Shown piece after piece: positions 1 to 14,159 of a stretch of 64,000 bases of DNA; the first letter of the stretch is position 1; each line of letters opens with the position of its first letter. Both the position numbers and the translations under genes were made by a program. The notes beneath the pieces were generated by a model, which saw only the letters and a program-made list of their open reading frames with translations, did no database searches and was not told the origin of the DNA. This DNA comes from Calliopsis andreniformis (Eukaryota; Arthropoda; Insecta; Hymenoptera; Andrenidae): contig NW_027480598.1 of NCBI RefSeq assembly GCF_051401765.1, positions 186,001 to 250,000 of the forward strand, given 5' to 3'.

Positions 1-3000
1 GTAGTAGCTATAGCAATAACCATAGCAGACATAGCCATAGCCGTAGCACGCTTAGCGATAGCCATAGCAGCCATAGCCACAGCCATAGCAGACATAGCCA
101 TAGCCATAGCAGCCATCGTCATAGCCATAGCTGCCATAGCTACAGTCATAGCAGCCATTGCCATAGCGAGAGCCATAGCAGCCAGAGCCATAGCCATATC
201 AGCTATAGCCATACCCAAAGCAGCCATAGCCATAGCCACAGGAGCCATAGCTATATCCATAGCAGCAATAGCCTCAGCCATAGCAGCCATAGGCATAGCT
301 ATAGGAGCCATAGCCATAGCAATAGCACGCATAGCGATAGCCATAGCAGCCTAGACATAGCCATAGCAGCCATAGCGATAGCCATAGCAGCCGTAGTCAT
401 TGCCATCGCCATAGCAGCCATAGATATATCCATAGCAGCCATAGCCATAGCCATAGTAGCCATAGTCATAGCCACAGCCACAGCAGCCAATGCAATATCC
501 ATAGCAGCTATAGCCATAGCCGTAGCAGCCATATGCATAGCCATAGCCGTAGCCATAGCAGCAGCAGCCATAGCAATAGCAGCCATAGATGCCATAGCCA
601 TAGCAGCCATAGCCATAGCCATAGCACGCATAGCGACAGCCATAGCAACCGTGGCCATAGCCATAGCAGCCGTAGCCATAGCCATATCAGCCATAGCCAT
701 AGCCATAGCCTTAGCAGCCATAGCCATAGCCATAGCATCCATAGCCATAGCCATAGCCATAGCAGCCATAGCTATAGCCACAGCAGCCACAGCCATAGCA
801 GCCATAGCCATAGCCACAGCAGCCGTAGCCATAGCCATAGCAGCCATAGCCTTAGCCTTAGTAGCCGCAGCCAAAGCTATTGCAGCCATAGTCATAGTCA
901 TAGCTGCCATAGCTACAGTCATAGCAGCCATTGCCATAGCGAGAGCCATAGCAGCCAGAGCCATAGCCATATGAGCTATAGCCATACCCAAAGCAGCCAT
1001 AGCCATAGCCACAGGAGCCATAGCTATATCCATAGCAGCAATAGCCTCAGCCATAGCAGCCATAGGCATAGCTATAGGAGCCATAGCCATAGCAATTGCA
1101 CGCATAGCGATAGCCATAGCAGCCTAGCCATAGCCATAGCAGCCATAGCCATAGCCATAGCAGCGATAGACATAGCCATATCAGACATAGCCGTAGCCAT
1201 AGCCGTAGCCATAGCATGCATAGCCATAGCCACAGCAGCGGTAGCCGTAGCCATAGTCTTAGCAGCCATAGCCATAGCCGTAGTAGCTATAGCAATAACC
1301 ATAGCAGACATAGCCATAGCCGTAGCACGCTTAGCGATAGCCATAGCAGCCATAGCCACAGCCATAGCAGACATAGCCATAGCCATAGCAGCCATCGTCA
1401 TAGCCATAGCTGCCATAGCTACAGTCATAGCAGCCATTGCCATAGCGAGAGCCATAGCAGCCAGAGCCATAGCCATATCAGCTATAGCCATACCCAAAGC
1501 AGCCATAGCCATAGCCACAGGAGCCATAGCTATATCCATAGCAGCAATAGCCTCAGCCATAGCAGCCATAGGCATAGCTATAGGAGCCATAGCCATAGCA
1601 ATAGCACGCATAGCGATAGCCATAGCAGCCTAGACATAGCCATAGCAGCCATAGCCATAGCCATAGCAGCGATAGACATAGCCATATCAGACATAGCCGT
1701 AGCCATAGCCGTAGCCATAGCATGCATAGCCATAGCCACAGCAGCGGTAGCCGTAGCCATAGTCTTAGCAGCCATAGCCATAGCCGTAGTAGCTATAGCA
1801 ATAACCATAGCAGACATAGCCATAGCCGTAGCACGCTTAGCGATAGCCGTAGCAGCCATAGCCACAGCCATAGCAGACATAGCCATAGCCATAGCAGCCA
1901 TCGTCATAGCCATAGCCATAGCCACAGCAGCCAATGCCATAGCCAGAGCAGTTATAGCCATAGCCGTAGCAGACATACGCATAGCTATACCAGCCATAGA
2001 CGAAGCAGCCATAGCCGTAGGCGCTGCAGCCATTGTCATAGCAATAGCCATAGCCACAGCAGGCAATGCCATAGCCATAGCAGTTATAGACATAGCCGTA
2101 GCGGCCATAGGCATAGCTATATCAGCCATAGCCATAGCAGCCATATACATAGCCATAGCAGCCCTAGTCATGGCCATAACCATAGCCATAGCAGCCCTAG
2201 TCATGGCCATAACCATAGCCATAGCAGCCATATACATAGCCATATCAGCCCTAGTCATGGCCATAACCATAGCCGTAGCAGCAATAGTCATAGCCATAGC
2301 AGCCCCAGCAGCCATAGTCATAGCCATAGCAGCCATAGCCATACACGTAGCAGTAGCCATAGCAGCAATAGCCGTAGCCATAGCAGCCATAGCAGCCATA
2401 GCCATAGCCATAGCAAGCATAGCGACAGCCATAGCAGCCGTAGCCATAGCCATAGCAAATAGACGCAATAGCTACAGCAACCATAGACATAGCCATCGCT
2501 GGCATAGCCATAGCCATAGCCAAAGTAGCCATAGCCACAGCCATAGCAGCAATAGCCATAGCCATAGCCATAGGCATAGCAGCCATATCCATAGCCATAT
2601 CAGCCATAGTCATAGCCATATCCATAGCAGCAATAGTCATAGCCATAGCAGACATAGCCATAGCCAAAGATAATGCAGCCATAGTCATAGCCATAGCAGC
2701 CATAGACATAGCAGTAATAGCCATGGCCATAGCAGCCATAGCCATAGCCATTGTAGCCACAGCCAAAGCTATTGCTGCCATAGACATAGCCATAGTCATA
2801 GCAGCCATAGCCATAGCCATAGCAGCCATAACCATAGCCATAGCAGTCATAGCCATAGCCATAGCCATAGCCGTAGCAACAATAGCCATAGCCGTAGCAG
2901 CGAGAGCAGCCATAGCCATAGCCGGAGCAGCCATAGCCGTAGCCATAGCCATAGCCAAAGCATCCATAGCCATGGCCATAGCAGCCTTAGCCATAGACAT

Positions 3001-6000
3001 AGCAGCCATAGACATGGCCAAAGCAATAGCCATAGCAGCCATAGCCAGAGTCATAGCAGCCATACGTATAGCTATACCAGCCAAAGACGTAGCAGCCATA
3101 GCCATAGCCACAGGAGTCGTAGCTATATCCATAGCAGCAATAGCCACAGCCATAGCAGCCATAGGCATAGCTATAGGAGCCATAGCCATAGCAATAGCAC
3201 GCATAGCGATAGCCATAGCAGCATAGCCATAGCCATAGCAGCCATAGCCATAGCCACAGGAGCCATAGCTATATCCATAGCAGCAATAGCCACAGCCATA
3301 GCAGCCATAGGCATAGCTATAGGAGCCATAGCCATAGCAATAGCACGCATAGCGATAGCCATAGCAGCCTAGCCATAGCCATAGCAGCCATAGCCATAGT
3401 CATAGCAGCGATAGACATAGCCATATCAGCCATAGCCGTAGCCATAGCCGTAGCCATAGCATCCATAGCCGTAGCCACAGCAGCGGTAGCCATAGCCATA
3501 GTCTTAGCAGCCATAGCCACAGCTGTAGCACGCTTAGCGATAGCCATAGCAGCCATAACCATAGCCAGAGCAGCCATAGCCATAGACATAGCAGCAATAG
3601 CCATATTCATAGCAGCCATAGCAAGAGCCATAGCAGCCATAGCGAGAGCCATAGCAACCGTGGCATAGCCATAGGAGCCATAGCCATAGCCATAGCCTCA
3701 GCAGCCATAGTCATAGCCATAGAAGCCATAGCCATAGCCATAGCTGCCATAGCCATAGCCATAGCAGCCATAGCGATAGCCATAGCAGCCGTAGTCATTG
3801 CCATCGCCATAGCAGCCATAGATATATCCATAGCAGCCATAGCCATAGCCATAGTAGCCATAGTCATAGCCACAGCCACAGCAGCCAATGCAATATCCAT
3901 AGCAGCTATAGCCATAGCCGTAGCAGCCATATGCATAGCCATAGCCGTAGCCATAGCAGCAGCAGCCATAGCAATAGCAGCCATAGATGCCATAGCCATA
4001 GCAGCCATAGCCATAGCCATAGCACGCATAGCGACAGCCATAGCAACCGTGGCCATAGCCATAGCAGCCGTAGCCATAGCCATATCAGCCATAGCCATAG
4101 CCATAGCCTTAGCAGCCATAGCCATAGCCATAGCATCCATAGCCATAGCCATAGCCATAGCAGCCATAGCTATAGCCACAGCAGCCACAGCCATAGCAGC
4201 CATAGCCATAGCCACAGCAGCCGTAGCCATAGCCATAGCAGCCATAGCCTTAGCCTTAGTAGCCGCAGCCAAAGCTATTGCAGCCATAGTCATAGTCATA
4301 GCTGCCATAGCTACAGTCATAGCAGCCATTGCCATAGCGAGAGCCATAGCAGCCAGAGCCATAGCCATATGAGCTATAGCCATACCCAAAGCAGCCATAG
4401 CCATAGCCACAGGAGCCATAGCTATATCCATAGCAGCAATAGCCTCAGCCATAGCAGCCATAGGCATAGCTATAGGAGCCATAGCCATAGCAATTGCACG
4501 CATAGCGATAGCCATAGCAGCCTAGCCATAGCCATAGCAGCCATAGCCATAGCCATAGCAGCGATAGACATAGCCATATCAGACATAGCCGTAGCCATAG
4601 CCGTAGCCATAGCATGCATAGCCATAGCCACAGCAGCGGTAGCCGTAGCCATAGTCTTAGCAGCCATAGCCATAGCCGTAGTAGCTATAGCAAAAACCAT
4701 AGCAGACATAGCCATAGCCGTAGCACGCTTAGCGATAGCCATAGCAGCCATAGCCACAGCCATAGCAGACATAGCCATAGCCATAGCAGCCATCGTCATA
4801 GCCATAGCTGCCATAGCTACAGTCATAGCAGCCATTGCCATAGCGAGAGCCATAGCAGCCAGAGCCATAGCCATATCAGCTATAGCCATACCCAAAGCAG
4901 CCATAGCCATAGCCACAGGAGCCATAGCTATATCCATAGCAGCAATAGCCTCAGCCATAGCAGCCATAGGCATAGCTATAGGAGCCATAGCCATAGCAAT
5001 AGCACGCATAGCGATAGCCATAGCAGCCTAGACATAGCCATAGCAGCCATAGCGATAGCCATAGCAGCCGTAGTCATTGCCATCGCCATAGCAGCCATAG
5101 ATATATCCATAGCAGCCATAGCCATAGCCATAGTAGCCATAGTCATAGCCACAGCCACAGCAGCCAATGCAATATCCATAGCAGCTATAGCCATAGCCGT
5201 AGCAGCCATATGCATAGCCATAGCCGTAGCCATAGCAGCAGCAGCCATAGCAATAGCAGCCATAGATGCCATAGCCATAGCAGCCATAGCCATAGCCATA
5301 GCACGCATAGCGACAGCCATAGCAACCGTGGCCATAGCCATAGCAGCCGTAGCCATAGCCATATCAGCCATAGCCATAGCCATAGCCTTAGCAGCCATTG
5401 CCATAGCCATAGCATCCATAGCCATAGCCATAGCCATAGCAGCCATAGCTATAGCCACAGCAGCCACAGCCATAGCAGCCATAGCCATAGCCACAGCAGC
5501 CGTAGCCATAGCCATAGCAGCCATAGCCTTAGCCTTAGTAGCCGCAGCCAAAGCTATTGCAGCCATAGTCATAGTCATAGCTGCCATAGCTACAGTCATA
5601 GCAGCCATTGCCATAGCGAGAGCCATAGCAGCCAGAGCCATAGCCATATGAGCTATAGCCATACCCAAAGCAGCCATAGCCATAGCCACAGGAGCCATAG
5701 CTATATCCATAGCAGCAATAGCCTCAGCCATAGCAGCCATAGGCATAGCTATAGGAGCCATAGCCATAGCAATTGCACGCATAGCGATAGCCATAGCAGC
5801 CTAGCCATAGCCATAGCAGCCATAGCCATAGCCATAGCAGCGATAGACATAGCCATATCAGACATAGCCGTAGCCATAGCCGTAGCCATAGCATGCATAG
5901 CCATAGCCACAGCAGCGGTAGCCGTAGCCATAGTCTTAGCAGCCATAGCCATAGCCGTAGTAGCTATAGCAATAACCATAGCAGACATAGCCATAGCCGT

Positions 6001-8317
6001 AGCACGCTTAGCGATAGCCATAGCAGCCATAGCCACAGCCATAGCAGACATAGCCATAGCTATAGCAGCCATCGTCATAGCCATAGCTGCCATAGCTACA
6101 GTCATAGCAGCCATTGCCATAGCGAGAGCCATAGCAGCCAGAGCCATAGCCATATCAGCTATAGCCATACCCAAAGCAGCCATAGCCATAGCCACAGGAG
6201 CCATAGCTATATCCATAGCAGCAATAGCCTCAGCCATAGCAGCCATAGGCATAGCTATAGGAGCCATAGCCATAGCAATAGCACGCATAGCGATAGCCAT
6301 AGCAGCCTAGACATAGCCATAGCAGCCATAGCCATAGCCATAGCAGCGATAGACATAGCCATATCAGACATAGCCGTAGCCATAGCCGTAGCCATAGCAT
6401 GCATAGCCATAGCCACAGCAGCGGTAGCCGTAGCCATAGTCTTAGCAGCCATAGCCATAGCCGTAGTAGCTATAGCAATAACCATAGCAGACATAGCCAT
6501 AGCCGTAGCACGCTTAGCGATAGCCGTAGCAGCCATAGCCACAGCCATAGCAGACATAGCCATAGCCATAGCAGCCATCGTCATAGCCATAGCCATAGCC
6601 ACAGCAGCCAATGCCATAGCCAGAGCAGTTATAGCCATAGCCGTAGCAGACATACGCATAGCTATACCAGCCATAGACGAAGCAGCCATAGCCGTAGGCG
6701 CTGCAGCCATTGTCATAGCAATAGCCATAGCCACAGCAGGCAATGCCATAGCCATAGCAGTTATAGACATAGCCGTAGCGGCCATAGGCATAGCTATATC
6801 AGCCATAGCCATAGCAGCCATATACATAGCCATAGCAGCCCTAGTCATGGCCATAACCATAGCCATAGCAGCCCTAGTCATGGCCATAACCATAGCCATA
6901 GCAGCCATATACATAGCCATATCAGCCCTAGTCATGGCCATAACCATAGCCGTAGCAGCAATAGTCATAGCCATAGCAGCCCCAGCAGCCATAGTCATAG
7001 CCATAGCAGCCATAGCCATACACGTAGCAGTAGCCATAGCACTAATAGCCGTAGCCATAGCAGCCATAGCAGCCATAGCCATAGCCATAGCAAGCATAGC
7101 GACAGCCATAGCAGCCGTAGCCATAGCCATAGCAAATAGACGCAATAGCTACAGCAACCATAGACATAGCCATCGCTGGCATAGCCATAGCCATAGCCAA
7201 AGTAGCCATAGCCACAGCCATAGCAGCAATAGCCATAGCCATAGCCATAGGCATAGCAGCCATAGCCATAGCCATATCAGCCATAGTCATAGCCATATCC
7301 ATAGCAGCAATAGTCATAGCCATAGCAGACATAGCCATAGCCAAAGATAATGCAGCCATAGTCATAGCCATAGCAGCCATAGACATAGCAGTAATAGCCA
7401 TGGCCATAGCAGCCATAGCCATAGCCATTGTAGCCACAGCCAAAGCTATTGCTGCCATAGACATAGCCATAGTCATAGCAGCCATAGCCATAGCCATAGC
7501 AGCCATAACCATAGCCATAGCAGTCATAGCCATAGCCATAGCCATAGCCGTAGCAACAATAGCCATAGCCGTAGCAGCGAGAGCAGCCATAGCCATAGCC
7601 GGAGCAGCCATAGCCGTAGCCATAGCCATAGCCAAAGCATCCATAGCCATGGCCATAGCAGCCTTAGCCATAGACATAGCAGCCATAGACATGGCCAAAG
7701 CAATAGCCATAGCAGCCATAGCCAGAGTCATAGCAGCCATACGTATAGCTATACCAGCCAAAGACGTAGCAGCCATAGCCATAGCCACAGGAGTCGTAGC
7801 TATATCCATAGCAGCAATAGCCACAGCCATAGCAGCCATAGGCATAGCTATAGGAGCCATAGCCATAGCAATAGCACGCATAGCGATAGCCATAGCAGCA
7901 TAGCCATAGCCATAGCAGCCATAGCCATAGCCACAGGAGCCATAGCTATATCCATAGCAGCAATAGCCACAGCCATAGCAGCCATAGGCATAGCTATAGG
8001 AGCCATAGCCATAGCAATAGCACGCATAGCGATAGCCATAGCAGCCTAGCCATAGCCATAGCAGCCATAGCCATAGTCATAGCAGCGATAGACATAGCCA
8101 TATCAGCCATAGCCGTAGCCATAGCCGTAGCCATAGCATCCATAGCCGTAGCCACAGCAGCGGTAGCCATAGCCATAGTCTTAGCAGCCATAGCCACAGC
8201 TGTAGCACGCTTAGCGATAGCCATAGCAGCCATAACCATAGCCAGAGCAGCCATAGCCATAGACATAGCAGCAATAGCCATATTCATAGCAGCCATAGCA
8301 AGAGCCATAGCAGCCAT
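1..8317 (+). repeat. Higher-order tandem duplication, 4,677-bp unit
   Basis: Positions 1 to about 3640 recur at 4678 to about 8317 with very few differences (for example gcaataacc at 13 against gcaaaaacc at 4690). The left copy continues from outside the window, so its true start is unknown. The match ends near 3640/8317, where the first copy reads gcgagagcc...accgtggc and the second gcgatagcc...gccgtagcc. Near-identity of kilobase units inside an otherwise diverged hexamer array indicates recent segmental amplification. Confidence 0.85.
358..6310 (+). repeat. Nested ~1.28-kb subunits (three copies) and a 506-bp internal repeat
   Basis: A block of about 1,276 bp occurs at 358-1633, 3756-5031 and 5035-6310. 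The last two are adjacent, with a period of 1,279 bp; the first two are 3,398 bp apart. 3,398 plus 1,279 equals the 4,677-bp higher-order period, so the larger unit was probably built by duplicating this block. A shorter repeat with a 506-bp offset links the region near 1216 with that near 1722. Confidence 0.75.
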
Positions 8318-8799
8318 AGCGATAGCCATAGCAGCCGTAGCCATAGCCATAGCAGCCATTGCCATAGCCATAGGCATAGCAGACGCAGCCATAGCCACAG
8401 CCACAGCAGCCATAGCCATAGCCATAGTAGCCACAGCCAAAGCTATTGCAGCCATAGTCATAGCCATAGCTGCCATAGCCACAGTCATAGCAGCCATTGC
8501 CATAGCGAGAGCCATAGCAGCCAGAGCCATAGCCATATCAGCTATAGCCATACCCAAAGCAGCCATAGCCATAGCCAGAGCAGTCAGAGCCATAGCCATA
8601 GCAGCCATAGTCATAGCAGCAAGAGCCATAGCCATAGCAGCCATAGTCATAGCCATATCAACCATAGCCATAGCCATAGCCAGAGCAGCCATAGCCATAG
8701 CCAGAGCAGACATAGCCATAGCCATAGCCATAGCAGCAATAGCCATAGCCATAGCAGCCATAGTCATAGCATTATCAGCCATAGCCATAGCTATAGCAG

Positions 8800-11477
8800 C
8801 CATAGCCACAGCAGCCATAGCCACAGCCATAGCAGGCATAGCCATATCAGCGAGAGCCGTAGCTATAGCAGCTGTAGGCACAGCCAAAGCAGCCATAGCC
8901 ATAGCCATAGCAGCCATAGCCATGGCCATAGCAGCCATAGCCATATCCATAGGAGCCATAGCCATAGCCATAGCCACATCTGCCATAGCAGCCACAGCCA
9001 TGGCAGCCATAGCCGTTGCCATAGCCATAGCAGCCATAGACGTAGCCATTGCAGCCATAACAATAGCCATAGCAGCCGTAGCCATAGCCATAGCCGCCAT
9101 AGACATAGCCATAGCAGCCATAGCCATAGCCATAGCTATAGCAGCCGTAGCCATAGCCACAGCCATAGCAGACATAGCAATAGCCATAGCAGCCGCACCC
9201 ATAGCCATAGCCATAGCAGCCGGGGCCATAGCCATAGCAGCTATAGCCATAGCCATAATAGCCATAGCCATAGCCATAGCCATAGCAGACATAGCCACAG
9301 CCAAAGCTAATGCAGCCATAGTCATAGCCATAGCCATAGCCGTAGGAACAATAGCCATAGCCATAGCAGCCATAGCAGCCACAGCAATAGCCATTGTAGC
9401 CACAGCCAAAGCTATTGCTGCCATAGCCATTGCCATAGCCATAGCAGCCAGAGCAGTCATAGCGCTAGCCATAGTAGCCATAGCCATAGCCACAGCAGCC
9501 ATGGGAATAGCCATAGCCATAGCAGCCATAGCCATAGCTATAACTGTACCAGCCATAGCCAAAGCCACAGCCAGAGCAGACATAGCCATAGCCATAGCAG
9601 CCATAGCCATAGCCATAGCAGCCATAGCCATTGCCATAGCCATAGTAGCCATAGCCACAGCCATAGCAGCCACAGCAATAGCCATAACCGTAGTAACCAT
9701 AGCCATAGCTATATCCATAGGAGCCACAGCCATAGCCATAGCAGCCATATCCGCAGCCACTGCAGCCATAACAATAGCCATAGCAGCCGTAGCCATAGCC
9801 ATGGCCGACATAGCCATAGCCATGGCAGCCATAGCCATAGCCACAGACATAGCAGACATACCCATAGCTATAGCAGCCGCAGCCATAGCCATAGCCATAG
9901 CAGCCAGAGCCATAACCATAGCAGCTATATCCATACCCAGGCACAGCAATAGCCATAGCCATAGCAGCTATAGCCATACCCATAGCAGCCATAGCCATAG
10001 CCATAGCAGTCATAGCGATAGCCATAGCAGCCGTAGCAATAGCCATAGCATCCATAGCCATAGCCATAGCAGCCATGGCCCTAGCCACAGCCATAGCAGG
10101 CATAGCCATATCAGCCAGAGCCCTAGCTATAGCAGCTGTAGCCACAGCCAAAGCAGCCATAGCCATATCCATAGGAGCCATAGCCATAGCCATAGCCATA
10201 GCTGCCATAGCAGCCATAACCATAGCAGCCATAGCCATTGCCATAGCCATAGCAGCCATAGCCGTAGCCATTGCAGCCATAACAATAGCCATAGCAGCCG
10301 TAGCCATAGCCATAGCCGCCATAGCCATAGCCATAGCAGCTATAGCCATAGCCATAGCTATAGCAGCCATAGCCATAGCCACAGCCATAGCAGACATAGC
10401 CATAGCCATAGCAGCCGCAGCCATAGCCATAGCCATAGCAGCCGGAGCCATAGCCATAGCAGCTATAGCCATAGCCATAATAGCCATAGTCATAGCCATA
10501 GCCATAGCCATAGCAGACATAGCCACAGCCAAAGCTAATGCAGCCATAGTCATAGCCACAGCAGCCATAGACATAGCAGTAATAGCCATGGCCATAGCAG
10601 CCATACCAGCCACAGCAATAGCCATTGTAGGCACAGCCAAAGCGATTGCTGCCATAGCCATCGCCATAGTCACAGCAGCCATAGCCATAGCCAAAGCAGC
10701 CATAGCCATAGCCATAGCAACCATAGCCATAGCCATAGCCATAGCCGTAGCAACAATAGCCACAGCCATAGCAGCCAGAGCAGTCATCGCCATAGCCATA
10801 GTAGCCATAGCCATAGCCACAGCAGCCGTGGGCATAGCTATAGGAGCCATAGCCATAGCAATAGCACGCATAGCGATAGCCATAGCAACCTAGCCATAGC
10901 CATAGCAGCCATAGCCACAGCCATATCAACCATAGCCACAGCCATAGCTATAGCAGCCATAGCCACAGCAGCCATAGCCACAGCCATAGCAGGCATAGCC
11001 ATATCAGCGAGAGCCGTAGCTATAGCAGCTGTAGGCACAGCCAAAGCAGCCATAGCCATAGCCATAGCAGCCATAGCCATGGCCATAGCAGCCATAGCCA
11101 TATCCATAGGAGCCATAGCCATAGCCATAGCCATAGCTGCCATAGCAGCCATAGCCATGGCAGCCATAGCCATTGCCATAGCCATAGCAGCCATAGCCGT
11201 AGCCACTGCAACCACAACAATAGCCATAGCAGCCGTAGCCATAGCCATAGCCGCCATAGCCATAGCCATAGCAGCCATAGCCATAGCCATAGCTATAGCA
11301 GCCATAGCCATAGCCACAGCCATAGCAGACATAGCCATAGCCATAGCAGCCGCACCCATAGCCATAGCCATAGCAGTCGGGGCCATAGCCATAGCAGCTA
11401 TAGCCATAGCCATAATAGCCATAGCCATAGCCATAGCCATAGCATACATAGCCACAGCCAAAGCTAATGCAGCCATA
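8800..11477 (+). repeat. Second higher-order family in the CATAGC array, 2,157-bp offset
   Basis: Sequence from about 8800 to 9320 recurs at about 10957 to 11477 with an offset of 2,157 bp. The shared markers are gcgagagccgtagc, gctgtaggcacagcc and cggggccatagcc. The copies differ more than those of the 4,677-bp family, so this amplification looks older. Sequence between and after the copies is the same degenerate hexamer. Confidence 0.6.
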
Positions 11478-12385
11478 GTCATAGCCATAGCAGCCATAGA
11501 CATAGCAGTAATAGCCATGGCCATCGCAGCCATACCAGCCACAGCAATAGCCAATGTAGCCACAGCCAAAGCTATTGCTGCCATTGCCATCGCCATAGTC
11601 ACAGCAGCCATAGCCATAGCCAAAGCAGCCATAGCCATAGCCATAGCAACCATAGCCATAGCCATAGCCATAGCCGTAGCAACAATAGCCACAGCCATAG
11701 CAGCCAGAGCAGTCATCGCCATAGCCATAGTAGCCATAGCCATAGCCACAGCAGCCATGGGCATAGCCATAGCCATAGCAGCCATAGCCATAGCTATAGC
11801 TGTACCAGCCATAACCAAAGCCACAGCCACAGCAGACATTGCCATAGCCATAGCAGCCGTAGCCATAGCCATAGCAGCCATAGCCATAGCCATAGCCATA
11901 GTAGCCATAGCCACAGCCATAGCAACCATAGCAATAGCCATAGCCATAGTAGCCATAGCCATAGCCATAGCCATAGCCATATCCATAGGAGCCATAGCAG
12001 CCAAGCCATAGCCATAGCAGCCATAGCCATAGCCATATCAGCCATAGCCATAGACATAGCCATAGCAGCCATAGCCATAGCCAGAGCAGACATAGCCATA
12101 GCTATAGCCACAGCAGCCAATGCCATAGCCATAGCAGTTATAGCCATAGCCGTAGCAGCCATAGGCATAGCTATACCAGCCATAGACTTAGCAGCCATTG
12201 CCATGGACATTGCAGCCATAGCCACAGCCATAGCAGCCGTAGCCATAGCCATAGCCATAGCAGCCACAGCTATATCCATAGCAGACATAGCCATAGCCAT
12301 AGCCATAGCAGCCATAGACATAGCCATAGTAGCCATAGCCATAGCCACAGCCATAGCAGACATAGCCATAGGCATAGCAGCCATT

Positions 12386-12530
12386 GCCATAACCATAGTC
12401 ATAGTTATAATCATAATCATAATCATAATCGTGAACATAATTATAGTTATAATCGTAATCCTAGTCATAATCATAACCATAGTCATAATCATAACCATAA
12501 TCATAATCGTAATAATAATTATAAAACAAT
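12386..12530. repeat. Edge of the array: drift to CATAAT-type repeats
   Basis: The last ~145 bp of the array change from GC-containing CATAGC units to AT-rich units of the form cataat, catagt and cgtaat, and then stop at unique sequence near 12530. The hexamer phase is largely kept. Confidence 0.75.
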
Positions 12531-13475
12531 GACAACAAGAACGACAACGACATTTACAAGACGTTTGTATCGCCCCTTTTTACGGTTGCTGCTCTGGAAA
12601 CACGGCGCAAAGAATGCAGCCTATCGACTAATGTTATGTGAAACATTAAGGCTCAAATCTGCAACCAGTAAAGCGTACTCGACAATAGCGCAAAGCAGCT
12701 AAACGAGTAGATTTTACATATTGTAAATAACTCATGGAACCCTGAAATAAAAAAGAAAAAAAGCTTACCAAACTCAATCGTTTCTGTTTTTCTCCTTAAT
12801 AGTATTTCTAAAAATTAAAAGAAAGTCAAATCCTATAATTAAAGAAATATTTTTTAATAATATAAAGAGGCACATGCATTTCAAAATAAAAGGAATAGAG
12901 AGCGGAATCAAAAGCATTAACGAAAAACATCTTGTAGACGTAATCTAATTTAAGCGTTTTATGAGAATGCTTTTTAAGACGTCCCAAAAACATACTGATT
13001 TGTAATGATCAAACATCTCAGGAACGTCTCATCGCCATTTCTTTTTTCGAACTTTACCGTATTTCTTTTAGACACTTTTACTCATGCATCTCTGTGCTAC
13101 GTATGAGGTTGCGTACATCCCTAAACCGTACATGCGATAGAGACACACAGTATAAATTGTATACATTAAGAAAACATATTGGTTTGTCTTATCGCTTCTG
13201 CGATTTAACGAAGCATATTTACACATAAATACAAAGTAATGACAAATATTGTTATGAATTTACTTGCCTTAAATCAGTACAAATGTAATAAAAAAACCAC
13301 CTCTTCGTCGCAACGCAATGTAGCCAATAATACGTATAATCCCTATATACAAGAAACGAAAGAAATGCGAAGATCACGTCGTTTCCGCTATATGCGTGTG
13401 GTCGTGTGCGTGTATATATATATGATTTTTCATTTGTTTATTTAAGATAAACAATTTTTTTTTAATTTAATGATT
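12531..13475. other. AT-rich unique sequence, no gene recognised
   Basis: No repeat, transposon terminus or protein similarity is visible. A 68-codon open frame on the plus strand (13239-13445) is lysine/arginine-rich and then hydrophobic, with no family resemblance, and is probably chance. The segment separates the satellite from numt 1. Confidence 0.5.
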
Positions 13476-14159
13476 TTAATGATTAGATTCATTAAAGTAT
13501 AGAAGTCTAAGAATGGAAATTACATACGATTGAATAAATAAAACTGAGATTTCTAGAATAAATAATATATTTTGAATAATGATTATAAATGGAATAATAA
13601 TTAATCAGGAACTTTCTATTGATTATCCTAGTAAAGTTAAAAGTAAATGACCTGCTAATATATTAGCTGTTAGTCGAATTGATAATGTTCATGGACGAAT
13701 AATGTTTCTAATTGTTTCAATTAATACTATAAAATTTATTAATATTAAAGGTGTATTTAGTGGTACTAAATGAATTAATATTTTTTCTCAATTTATAGTT
13801 CAACCGTAAAATATATATGTTAATCATATTGATATTGTTAATGATAAATTAATTGATAAGTGACTTGTAGGAGTGAAAATAAATGGTATTAATCCTATTA
13901 AATTATAAAGTATAATTATTATTAGTATTCTTAAGAAAATAATTATATTAAATATATATTTGTAACTAATTAGTAATTTAAATTCATTGTAAATTATTAT
14001 TATAAGCTTAATTCATAATATATTTAAACGAGAGGGAATAAATCAATATATTATTGGTATCATTATTAATGGTAGTAATAAACTAATTCAATTTATTATA
14101 AGTACAATATATGTAGGTGGGTCGAAAATTGATAATAGGTTTATCATATGCACTTTCAT
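13476..14159 (-). pseudogene. atp6: Numt atp6 (ATP synthase subunit a), nearly full length
   Basis: The 684-bp frame (228 codons including the stop) has the usual length for insect atp6, the membrane proton-channel subunit of ATP synthase. It starts at ATG on the minus strand at 14159 and overlaps atp8 by 19 bp, as in insect mitochondrial DNA. Hydrophobic helices run throughout and TGA is used for Trp. One in-frame TAA lies at 13623-13625, about 50 codons before the normal end, so this copy cannot encode the whole protein even with the mitochondrial code. Stops in the standard code rule out nuclear expression. Confidence 0.88.

Larger units (their letters stand above)
1..12385. repeat. Degenerate CATAGC-type minisatellite/satellite array
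   Basis: The whole stretch consists of hexamer GCCATA units punctuated by an extra GCA, giving local periods of 15, 18 and 21 bp, with scattered substitutions (CCGTAG, CCACAG, TCATAG, ATATCC). It starts before the window. Because the unit length is a multiple of three and only one of the six frames of the hexamer holds a stop, five frames stay open for hundreds of codons (Ala-Ile, His-Ser, Met-Ala, Trp-Leu and Tyr-Gly patterns). These open frames are periodicity artefacts. No unique sequence or mobile-element insertion is visible inside the array. Confidence 0.95.

Noticed and set aside
1..12530. Many long open frames encoding Ala-Ile, His-Ser, Met-Ala or Trp-Leu repeats, up to 651 codons
   Set aside because: They occur on both strands in several frames at once and follow from a stop-poor hexamer. 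No start context, conserved domain or codon bias supports a gene.
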